From Bacteroidales bacterium UBA1769 (GTDB lineage: Bacteria; Bacteroidota; Bacteroidia; Bacteroidales; UBA932): a stretch of 59,208 bases of DNA. The position numbers were made by a program, and so were the translations under genes. The first letter of the stretch is position 1. The number at the start of each line of letters is the position of its first letter. Positions 52,611-59,208 of the stretch are shown in pieces. The stretch lies in contig DCGV01000093.1 in assembly GCA_002314725.1 (NCBI GenBank), forward strand, positions 5,144-64,351, in the 5' to 3' direction. The notes under the pieces are model-generated. The model worked only from the letters and a program-made list of their open reading frames with translations, was not told the origin of the DNA and did no database searches.

Positions 52611-52672
52611 ACAATAAATACCCTTTTAAGACGCTTAACATAACCCTTGCGTCATAAAAGGGTATTTATTGT
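52611..52672. repeat. long core-loop hairpin, family B copy 2
   Basis: A 24-bp stem with a single A-A mismatch (52611-52634 with 52649-52672) and loop TTAACATAACCCTT. The loop differs at one base from copy 1 at 24401-24462, and the closing GACGC/GCGTC is the same, but the outer 18 bases of stem are unrelated and still pair. It lies upstream of the tRNA promoter and is not followed by a U-run. Confidence 0.8.
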
Positions 52673-52717
52673 TATGAACAAAGTCATGAATCAAGTTGTG
52701 AGTTTATATTAGTATTG

Positions 52718-52749
52718 TTTGGAAAACAAAGCAATTATTTATATATTTG
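52718..52749 (+). promoter_or_regulatory. complete promoter of the tRNA-Arg gene
   Basis: TTTG at 52718-52721 and TATATTTG at 52742-52749 are separated by 20 bases, a full match to the Bacteroidetes -33/-7 pattern. The tRNA 5' end is 17 bases beyond the -7 box, so a short 5' leader is expected. Confidence 0.8.
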
Positions 52750-52766
52750 CAACCCCATAAGGGAAT

Positions 52767-52840
52767 GGTTCGGTAGCTCAGCTGGATAGAGCAACAGCCT
52801 TCTAAGCTGTGGGTCAAGGGTTCGAATCCCTTCCGAATCA
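52767..52840 (+). tRNA. tRNA-Arg (anticodon TCT)
   Basis: A full cloverleaf of 74 nt. The acceptor stem GGTTCGG pairs with CCGAATC with one G-U pair, and the D arm is AGCTCAGCTGGATAGAGC. The anticodon stem ACAGC/GCTGT encloses loop CTTCTAA with anticodon TCT at 52801-52803. The T arm contains GGGTTCGAATCCC and the discriminator base is A. The CCA end is not encoded (CAA follows). It reads AGA codons, which are common in this AT-rich genome. Confidence 0.96.
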
Positions 52841-52841
52841 C

Positions 52842-52872
52842 AAAGGGTTGTCCATATAGGACAACCCTTTTT
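52842..52872 (+). terminator. intrinsic terminator of tRNA-Arg
   Basis: A perfect 12-bp stem, AAAGGGTTGTCC with GGACAACCCTTT, 5-base loop ATATA, the 3' arm running into TTTTT. It begins one base after the tRNA. Confidence 0.92.
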
Positions 52873-52876
52873 GTGA

Positions 52877-52967
52877 TTTACTCTAGACTCTCATCTCTCA
52901 TCTCTTATCTCTTATCTCTTAACTCTTATCTCTTAACTCTCAACTCTAGACTCTAGACTCTTACCTC
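52877..52967. repeat. GAGNNNA heptamer array, right copy, inverted
   Basis: Thirteen tandem heptamers, read on the minus strand as GAG(T/A/G)NNA (GAGTCTA, GAGTTAA, GAGATAA, GAGATGA and variants), filling the whole interval from near the tRNA terminator to the stop codon of the DMT transporter gene, which itself continues the pattern. The orientation is opposite to the array at 52557-52605. Confidence 0.8.
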
Positions 52968-53906
52968 TCAACTAAAAAACAACCCAATCCCCACCATCGA
53001 TACAACAGTTCCGATAACCTCCCTGGCAGAGACCTTCTGATGATAGATAATAGAGTATGGCACAATGATCAAAACAGGAGTTAGCGCCATAATAGTGGAG
53101 GCGATGCCAGCTTCAGCATATTGAACAGCCATAAGTGAAAGCGAAACCCCGAGGAAAGGACCGAAAAAAGTAGTTAACGCAGTGAAAGTCATACCTTTCT
53201 TATCAGTAACCGCCTTCTTCAATGTACCTAATGTTCCAAGTATCGCTTTAATAATAATGAATCCTATCAATGCGAAAACTGCACGGATGAAAGTACCTGC
53301 AAACGGTACCATTGTAATCGCAATCTCAGAAGCATCAGATGGTAAACATAAAGCGTACTTCTCCAAACCTATCTTACTCAGCACCAATCCCAAACCTTGA
53401 CCGACACCTGCCCCTATCCCGAAAAGAACTCCTTTGACAGGCAATTTTATCTTCAATCCATGCTCATTCTTACCCTTCTTCGCCAAAATGGTCAAAGCAA
53501 TGCCGGACAATGTCACCGCCATAGCAAGCCATGCATGGGCAGAGAGTCTTTCACCGAGAAACAGCCATCCTGCTACACCTGCAACAGGGGGAGCCAAAGT
53601 CATAAATAATTGACCATATCTTGAACCAATTATCATGTAGGCATTGAAGAGGCAGAAATCCCCGAATACATACCCTACTAAACCGGAAACAGCCAACCAA
53701 AACCATGTACTGCTATCTGCATACGAAGGAACTGGAGAACCGACAGTGCACCACAAAGTAACAGAGAGCATTACCAGAGACAATGTCATTCTGAAGATAT
53801 TGAGCGTTAGTGCACCGAACCTTTTACTTGCAACCTCAGCGAAAAGTGCAGTTGCTGTCCAGGAGAAGGCGACAAATAGTGAAATTATCTCACCAGTGTA
53901 TTGCAT
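52968..53906 (-). CDS. EamA/DMT-family transporter
   Basis: A 312-residue inner-membrane protein with about ten hydrophobic segments in two EamA halves. The first half runs from EIISLFVAFSWTATALFAEVASKRFG to LSGIALTILAKKG, the second from KGVLFGIGAGVGQGLG to MVGIGLFFS. EamA hallmarks include ALTPVLIIVPYSIIYHQKVSAREVIG. Substrates of this family are small metabolites; none can be assigned here. It starts six bases after the purL stop on the same strand, so it is likely in the purL transcript. Confidence 0.88.
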   Translation of the reverse strand: MQYTGEIISLFVAFSWTATALFAEVASKRFGALTLNIFRMTLSLVMLSVTLWCTVGSPVPSYADSSTWFWLAVSGLVGYVFGDFCLFNAYMIIGSRYGQLFMTLAPPVAGVAGWLFLGERLSAHAWLAMAVTLSGIALTILAKKGKNEHGLKIKLPVKGVLFGIGAGVGQGLGLVLSKIGLEKYALCLPSDASEIAITMVPFAGTFIRAVFALIGFIIIKAILGTLGTLKKAVTDKKGMTFTALTTFFGPFLGVSLSLMAVQYAEAGIASTIMALTPVLIIVPYSIIYHQKVSAREVIGTVVSMVGIGLFFS

Positions 53907-53912
53907 TCTCTT

Positions 53913-56900
53913 CTATTTGTGTTCTACACACCAATTCTTAGCAGCCTTGAACATCTCAATCCATGGAGATACTACATCTCCCTTATGAGATGCCGGATAG
54001 TATGGCCAGTTCCATGGACGCAGACATCTCTCAGGATGTGGCATCATTGCCAAATGACGGCCATCTTTACTACATACACCAGCAACACCTTCAGGAGATC
54101 CATTAGGATTGGCAGGATACTCTACATAGTTATACTTCATGGCAACTTGGTATTGATCCAGAGATTTAGGGAATGAGAATTTCCCCTCTCCGTGAGCTAC
54201 CCATACGCCGAGTTTGGAACCTTGTAACGGCTTCAACATAATAGAATTTGATTCTGGGAAATTGACTCCAACGAAGCAACTCTCGAATTTGTGGCTATCA
54301 TTGTGTTTCAGTTTAGGAGAGTTATCTCTATCTTCAGGCGTAATAAAGCCTAGTTCGCCCATAAGTTGGCAACCATTGCAAACGCCAAGACTCATTGTGT
54401 CATTTCTATTGTAGAAATCCTCGATGGCTCTCTTCGCTTTTTGATTGTAGAGGAACGCACCTGCCCAACCCTTTGCAGATCCTAATGTATCTGAATTAGA
54501 GAAACCTCCTACAAAGACCACCATTTGAACATCTTTCAAATCCTCTCTACCGGAAATCAGGTCTGTCATATGGACATCCTTAACTTTAAATCCAGCCATA
54601 AACAATGACCAAGCCATCTCTCTATCACCATTGGAACCCTGTTCACGTATAATCGCAGCAACTGGTTGATTAATACAATCAACGACTCCTCCATAACTCT
54701 GAGGGAATTTATACTCAAGTGGTTGTTTCTTATAGTTATTGAATCTTTCGTAAGCTTTTTCCTCACCGGATTGCATTCTATCCAGAAGGTATGATGTCTT
54801 ATACCATACATCTCTCATCTTATCAATATCAAGATTCAATTCACAATGATCCAGTTTGATATCGAGTTTACGTTCCTCTTGCCACTCACCGATCTCATAG
54901 AATACAACACCGGATTTCTTCAGTTCATGAAGAGCATTACCGCTGTTGACCTGAAGTATGACACCAGGGTTTTCGCAGAATAGAAGATCACTCGATGCAA
55001 ATGACAAATCAATATATAAACCACCCTTTGTATTAGGGAAATTAACTTCAAGCAGAGAAGTAATCAAACCACCGGCAGAGATATCATGACCAGCAATTAC
55101 CAAATCTTCCTTAATCAATTTTTGTACTGCATTGAAACATTTGGCGAAATAATCAGGGTCAGATACATCTACAGTTTTCTCACCTAACTGTTTTGATACC
55201 TGAGCATATGCAGAGCCACCAAGATAATAGTGTTGGTCTTTTGTAAAAGGAATATAAATAACATCACTCCTCTTCTGGGCAAATGCAGTATGAACTATCT
55301 TATTGACATCTGATACCTCACCAACTGTAGATACTATCAATGTACCAGGAGCAAGAACCTTCTGACCATCAGGATACTTCTGAGTCATGGACATGGAGTC
55401 TTTTCCGGTTGGAATGTTAATCCCAAGGGCAATTGCGAAATCACTCGCAGCCTTGACAGCACTGTACAGACGGGCATCTTCACCAGCATTCCTTGTAGGC
55501 CACATCCAGTTAGCACTCAAACTAACACTGCGCAATTCATCTGTCAAAGGAGCCCAAACCAAATTGGTCAATGCCTCTGCTATTGATATTCTGGATCCGG
55601 CTGCTGGATCAATCAAAGCAACAGATGGAGCATGTCCAACTGATGTCGCTATTCCCTCTTTATCATCATATCCAATAGCTGTAACTCCGACATTGTTCAG
55701 TGGCAATTGGATTTCGCCACAGCATTGTTGGCAAGCAATCATTCCGGTAACCGAACGATCCACTTTATTAGTCAACCAATCTTTACAAGCTACTGATTCC
55801 AATTGAAGCATCTTCTCTATAATCTTTTCAAGTTCTATAGCCTTTTTAGACAGGGTATTATCTACAAAATTATAGTGATGAGTTACACTCTTATCCTCCA
55901 TAATAGTCTTTGGGGTAGAACCGAGCATATCTTCAATATTCAAATCTATAGGCGCTTCCCCACTCTTCTCATTCTTCAATGTGAAATTATGTTTTCCAGT
56001 TGTAACACCTATCTCATAGAATGGAGCTCGTTCACGTTCTGCAATTCGCCTCAATTCATCCACATCTTCTTTTTTCATCACAAGTCCCATTCTCTCCTGG
56101 GATTCATTTCCGATAATCTCTTTTGCGGATAGAGTAGGATCTCCAATAGGCAATTTGCTTATATCGATATTACCACCAGTCTCTTCGACAAGTTCAGACA
56201 AGCAGTTAAGGTGACCACCAGCTCCGTGGTCATGAACTGAAATGATAGTATTTGTATCTTTTTCTGAAATTGAACGAATAGCATTATATGCACGTTTCTG
56301 CATCTCCGGATTAGAGCGCTGAACAGCATTTAGTTCAATAGCGTTTGCATATTCTCCTGTTGCTACGGAAGAGACAGCACCACCGCCCATACCGATGCGA
56401 TAATTATCGCCACCAAGAAGGACAACTGAATCACCTACAGTAGGAGTCTCTTTCAATGAATCCTTGCGTTTCGCATATCCGACACCACCAGCCATCATAA
56501 TTACCTTATCATAACCATATCGATCCTCCCCTTTTTCTTCATGTTCGAATGTTAGAAGTGAACCGGAAATAACAGGCTGACCAAATTTGTTTCCGAAATC
56601 AGAAGCGCCATTTGATGCCTTGATTAAAATCTCCTGAGGAGTCTGATACAGCCACTTTCTATCTGGAGTATCCTCCCAATCCCTATCAGCAGCCCATGGA
56701 CACACTGTCAATTTCTCCTCTTTAGTAAAACGTGGATATGATGTCATATAGACAGCAGTACCGGCTATTGGGAAAGAGCCCTTTCCACCAGCTATTCTAT
56801 CTCTGATCTCACCGCCAGAGCCAGTTGCAGCGCCATTGAAAGGCTCAACTGTAGTAGGGAAATTGTGTGTCTCAGCTTTTAAAGAGATAACGGTTTCCAC

Positions 56901-57611
56901 CTTGCTCTGTTTAAAGAAATCCGGCTTGTCACCTGAAGCTGGATGGAACATCTTGACAAGAGGCCCGTCTATGAATGCACAGTTATCTTTATATGCAGAT
57001 ACGATATGGTTTGGATTTGTTTCTGATGTCTTTTTTATCAATTTAAAAAGTGATGATGGCTTTGCTTCACCATCAATGATAAAGGTTCCATTGAATATCT
57101 TATGACGGCAATGTTCCGAATTGACCTGGGAGAAACCGAACACTTCAGAATCTGTCAAAGGTCTTCCCAGTTTAGCACTCAGATTCTCCAGATATTTGAT
57201 CTCATCATCTGACAGAGCTAGCCCTTCCTGTTTGTTATACTCGACGAAATTAGTGATATGAGCAATTGGATCAGGTTGTTTTTCAATAGTAAAAACATCT
57301 TGTCCTATACCATTGTACAGTCTTAGAAGCATCTTGTCAAATTCCACCTTATCAGTTGGGACAGGGGTAAACTCCTCAATACGAACTATGCCCTCAATAT
57401 TCATATTTTTGGTAATCTCTGTCGCATTAGTACTCCATGGAGTCAGCATCTCCCTTCTCGGTCCAACAAAGAAACCTTTAAGTTCCTCTGCTTCCAGAAG
57501 TTCCGCTCCACAGAAGAGCCATTTCAAAGCACAGATATCCTCTTTTGACAATTCAGTGTTCGTTTGTAGCGCAATAATTTGATCTTCTTGAGTTTGAAAA
57601 AAGATTACCAT
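53913..57611 (-). CDS. purL: phosphoribosylformylglycinamidine synthase, single-chain form
   Basis: Fourth step of purine synthesis. The 1232-residue protein joins all domains: N-terminal PurS-like region, linker and FGAM synthase domain with FGFSQVNSEHCRHKIFNGTF (near residue 163), AETHNFPTTVEPFNGAATGSGG-type ATP site, HDHGAGGHLNCLSELVEE, and a C-terminal class I glutaminase. The glutaminase has Cys in GVCNGCQLMGELG (near residue 1075) and His-Glu in MMPHPERCLRPWNWP. All catalytic residues are present, unlike in carA of this window. The ATG at 57611 gives MVIFFQTQEDQ. Confidence 0.97.
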   Translation of the reverse strand: MVIFFQTQEDQIIALQTNTELSKEDICALKWLFCGAELLEAEELKGFFVGPRREMLTPWSTNATEITKNMNIEGIVRIEEFTPVPTDKVEFDKMLLRLYNGIGQDVFTIEKQPDPIAHITNFVEYNKQEGLALSDDEIKYLENLSAKLGRPLTDSEVFGFSQVNSEHCRHKIFNGTFIIDGEAKPSSLFKLIKKTSETNPNHIVSAYKDNCAFIDGPLVKMFHPASGDKPDFFKQSKVETVISLKAETHNFPTTVEPFNGAATGSGGEIRDRIAGGKGSFPIAGTAVYMTSYPRFTKEEKLTVCPWAADRDWEDTPDRKWLYQTPQEILIKASNGASDFGNKFGQPVISGSLLTFEHEEKGEDRYGYDKVIMMAGGVGYAKRKDSLKETPTVGDSVVLLGGDNYRIGMGGGAVSSVATGEYANAIELNAVQRSNPEMQKRAYNAIRSISEKDTNTIISVHDHGAGGHLNCLSELVEETGGNIDISKLPIGDPTLSAKEIIGNESQERMGLVMKKEDVDELRRIAERERAPFYEIGVTTGKHNFTLKNEKSGEAPIDLNIEDMLGSTPKTIMEDKSVTHHYNFVDNTLSKKAIELEKIIEKMLQLESVACKDWLTNKVDRSVTGMIACQQCCGEIQLPLNNVGVTAIGYDDKEGIATSVGHAPSVALIDPAAGSRISIAEALTNLVWAPLTDELRSVSLSANWMWPTRNAGEDARLYSAVKAASDFAIALGINIPTGKDSMSMTQKYPDGQKVLAPGTLIVSTVGEVSDVNKIVHTAFAQKRSDVIYIPFTKDQHYYLGGSAYAQVSKQLGEKTVDVSDPDYFAKCFNAVQKLIKEDLVIAGHDISAGGLITSLLEVNFPNTKGGLYIDLSFASSDLLFCENPGVILQVNSGNALHELKKSGVVFYEIGEWQEERKLDIKLDHCELNLDIDKMRDVWYKTSYLLDRMQSGEEKAYERFNNYKKQPLEYKFPQSYGGVVDCINQPVAAIIREQGSNGDREMAWSLFMAGFKVKDVHMTDLISGREDLKDVQMVVFVGGFSNSDTLGSAKGWAGAFLYNQKAKRAIEDFYNRNDTMSLGVCNGCQLMGELGFITPEDRDNSPKLKHNDSHKFESCFVGVNFPESNSIMLKPLQGSKLGVWVAHGEGKFSFPKSLDQYQVAMKYNYVEYPANPNGSPEGVAGVCSKDGRHLAMMPHPERCLRPWNWPYYPASHKGDVVSPWIEMFKAAKNWCVEHK

Positions 57612-57660
57612 AATCAGAAACGTTTATTTTTAACAAAGTTCTACTATAAGGAGTTTGCTG

Positions 57661-57668
57661 CAAAAATA
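57661..57668 (-). promoter_or_regulatory. -7 box for purL
   Basis: Reads TATTTTTG on the minus strand, a full TAnnTTTG match, 49 bases before the purL ATG. No paired -33 box was found. Confidence 0.45.
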
Positions 57669-57728
57669 CTAAAGTAATTGCAGAAGATTGGGATATTTTG
57701 ACCAATTTTGTGGACAATTTTTGAACAA

Positions 57729-59000
57729 ATGGCAATGTACGAAGAACAACTTGAATGGTTATTCAATAGATTCCCATCATATCAGAAAGTAGGTAAGAAT
57801 GCTTACAAACCAGGAACAGGGACTATGACCGCTTTTGACGATCTTCAAGGGAATCCTCATCATAGTTTCAAAAGCATTCATATCGCTGGCACAAATGGGA
57901 AAGGATCAACCTCACATATGCTGGCTGCAGCACTAGCTGCTAACGGTCTGAGAGTAGGTCTCTATACATCTCCACACCTTCTTGACTTCAGAGAGCGTAT
58001 CAGAATCATAGAAAAAAGGTCATTCAGATATGTAGAAAAGGAATTCGTATCAGATTTCATAGAGAGATATCAACCATTCTTCGAGCAATTCAGCCCATCA
58101 TTCTTTGAGATAACCACAGCTATGGCATTTGAATATTTCAAAAAAGAGTGTGTGGATATTGCCGTTATTGAGACAGGACTTGGCGGAAGGCTTGATTCAA
58201 CCAACATAATCACACCTGTTTTGAGCATCATTACAAACATAGGTCTCGAACATTGTGAACATTTAGGCAATACACTTGCAGAGATAGCTTATGAGAAGGC
58301 TGGAATTATCAAACATAACGTTCCAACCATTATTGGAGAGACAACTCCAGAGACAAAACCAGTATTTATTTCCAAAGCGGCTTCAGAGCAATCTGAAATA
58401 ACCTTTGCCGAAGAGTGCTCCTATGATATTGGAGTTTCAATAAATGAGTTGGACCTTAAAGGTGATTACCAAAGAAGGAATTTAAGAACATTAAGTGCAG
58501 CCATTAATAAGTTATCCTCAATAGGCATACTTGAGATAAATGACACTCTACGTCATTCAGTATGTAATGCTGCCTCAATAACAGGTCTACGAGGTCGTTG
58601 GGAAACACTTCAAAAAGGTAACGGAAAACCAACAGTCATCTGCGATACTGGGCATAATGCACATGGTTTCAGGTGGATACGCGAGCAGATTGACAAGATA
58701 TCCTGTGATTATGATCAGATATTTTTCATCTTAGGAGTAGTATCTGATAAAGATGTCGCTGCCATAGCTCATCTACTTCCTCACGATGTATCATTCATCT
58801 TTACTCAGGCCAATAGTCCTAGAGCGATGAAGGCACTAGATCTAGCCAAATTCCTTGATGACTATGACATCCACGGACAGATAACAGACTCCGTTAAAGA
58901 GGCCCTCCATTCAGCCAATTCACAAGCATCAGAAGAGGATCTGATATTCGTATGTGGAAGCAATTTCGTTATTGCGGAATTATTGCAGTTATTCGACTGA
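57729..59000 (+). CDS. folC: folylpolyglutamate synthase / dihydrofolate synthase
   Basis: Adds glutamate to dihydropteroate or folates. A Mur-ligase-like enzyme: P-loop IHIAGTNGKGSTSHMLAAAL (about residues 51-70), GLYTSPHLLDFRERIRI, VIETGLGGRLDSTNII, ITNIGLEHCEHLGNTLAEIA and the C-terminal CDTGHNAHGF. The length of about 423 aa is normal. ATG 57729 (MAMYEEQLEWLF) is chosen; 57735 is equally possible by comparison with relatives, and the upstream TTG at 57708 is unlikely. It is transcribed divergently from purL. No operon partner is visible before the window end. Confidence 0.94.
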   Translation: MAMYEEQLEWLFNRFPSYQKVGKNAYKPGTGTMTAFDDLQGNPHHSFKSIHIAGTNGKGSTSHMLAAALAANGLRVGLYTSPHLLDFRERIRIIEKRSFRYVEKEFVSDFIERYQPFFEQFSPSFFEITTAMAFEYFKKECVDIAVIETGLGGRLDSTNIITPVLSIITNIGLEHCEHLGNTLAEIAYEKAGIIKHNVPTIIGETTPETKPVFISKAASEQSEITFAEECSYDIGVSINELDLKGDYQRRNLRTLSAAINKLSSIGILEINDTLRHSVCNAASITGLRGRWETLQKGNGKPTVICDTGHNAHGFRWIREQIDKISCDYDQIFFILGVVSDKDVAAIAHLLPHDVSFIFTQANSPRAMKALDLAKFLDDYDIHGQITDSVKEALHSANSQASEEDLIFVCGSNFVIAELLQLFD

Positions 59001-59035
59001 TAGAATCGGTCCCAGTTGATACAGGACAATCATTT

Positions 59036-59066
59036 TTTGAAATTTCGAGTTTTTCTACTAACTTTG
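59036..59066 (+). promoter_or_regulatory. strong promoter after folC pointing out of the window
   Basis: TTTG at 59036-59039 and TAACTTTG at 59059-59066 are separated by 19 bases, a full match on both elements. No start codon of a long reading frame follows before the window ends; structured sequence begins 17 bases downstream. Confidence 0.7.
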
Positions 59067-59082
59067 CAGTTTCGCTATGTCG

Positions 59083-59159
59083 CTAACGGCTATGGCGTTA
59101 TTGACTTAGATAATTCAACTTTCGCAAGTGCGAAAGTTACCCTATATAGAGGCCGTTAG
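59083..59159 (+). other. structured sequence downstream of the promoter
   Basis: CTAACGGC (59083-59090) pairs with GCCGTTAG (59152-59159), enclosing a perfect 9-bp hairpin AACTTTCGC/GCGAAAGTT (59117-59125 with 59130-59138, loop AAGT). Placed after a consensus promoter and without coding sequence, it may be the 5' part of a small RNA or an mRNA leader cut off by the window edge. Confidence 0.4.
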
Positions 59160-59172
59160 GCCGTAGGAAAAG

Positions 59173-59192
59173 TCCCTTCCCTCGGGAAGGGA
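59173..59192. repeat. hairpin near the window end
   Basis: TCCCTTCCC (59173-59181) pairs with GGGAAGGGA (59184-59192) around a minimal loop, followed by a G-rich stretch. This could close the structured transcript starting near 59072 or be a dispersed palindrome. Confidence 0.45.
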
Positions 59193-59208
59193 TTTAGGGA
59201 TGGGGTCA

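Noticed and set aside
52470..52967. An integrated element at tRNA-Arg
   Set aside because: No integrase, no duplicated tRNA 3' end and no foreign gene is present; only palindromes and heptamer arrays flank the tRNA.
57694..57710. A promoter for folC at the TATTTTG/CAATTTTG sequences
   Set aside because: TATTTTG is one base short of the consensus and CAATTTTG has a mismatch in the TA; neither has a well-spaced -33 box, so it was not listed.

Overview
The window is an AT-rich chromosomal segment of a member of the Bacteroidetes, most likely order Bacteroidales. Three things support this. Promoters follow the TTTG / TAnnTTTG pattern of this phylum and genes lack Shine-Dalgarno boxes. Families typical of the phylum are present: type III glutamine synthetase GlnN, a SusC-like TonB-dependent receptor with a DUF4249 lipoprotein, the outer-membrane lipoprotein TamL, a BACON-domain surface lipoprotein, a TGS-uridine kinase and a PPi-type phosphofructokinase. 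There are also many lipoproteins with a Cys just after a short signal peptide. The species cannot be named from the sequence. No phage, insertion sequence, CRISPR array or defence island was seen; most genes are core metabolism.

Layout. 0.1-8.9 kb (+): glnN, trpB2, then an envelope cluster of a hydrolase lipoprotein, a TonB-dependent receptor, a DUF4249 lipoprotein and an unknown lipoprotein. 8.9-13.4 kb: DUF1846 protein (-), 3-hydroxyacyl-CoA dehydrogenase and menA (+), glutamate formimidoyltransferase (-). 13.4-15.4 kb: a FeoB whose GTPase domain has lost the P-loop. 15.4-21.1 kb (-): threonine aldolase, uridine kinase, inositol monophosphatase family, CobW-type GTPase with a His/Asp-rich stretch, cupin and acyltransferase. 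21.2-24.4 kb (+): ferredoxin-type DUF362 protein, a degenerate M28-like lipoprotein and an esterase. 24.5-31.5 kb (-): tamL, a TrmH-type methyltransferase, rmlB, a GH13 enzyme and PPi-PFK. 31.6-40.6 kb (+): ligA, yihY, rel, two envelope proteins and ispG. 40.7-43.1 kb (-): thrBC preceded by a previously unmarked Thr-rich leader peptide. 43.2-52.5 kb (+): a repeat-rich BACON lipoprotein, carAB, a Na+/Ca2+ exchanger and an S9 peptidase. 52.5-53.0 kb: a dense repeat cluster around tRNA-Arg(TCT). 53.0-57.6 kb (-): purL and a DMT transporter. 57.7-59.0 kb (+): folC, followed by a strong promoter and a structured sequence cut by the window edge.

The most unusual signal is in the intergenic DNA. Five long hairpins have a fixed inner core with a conserved 14-16 nt loop, enclosed by outer stems whose sequence differs between copies but whose pairing is kept. 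They fall into two repeated families plus a singleton of the same architecture, and sit at gene 3' ends. One copy of each family, together with two inverted arrays of a GAGNNNA heptamer, surrounds the tRNA-Arg gene. Other points worth attention are the threonine attenuator-like leader, the pseudo-GTPase FeoB, a CarA with Tyr in place of the catalytic His, and several promoters placed so close to start codons that their mRNAs should be nearly leaderless.
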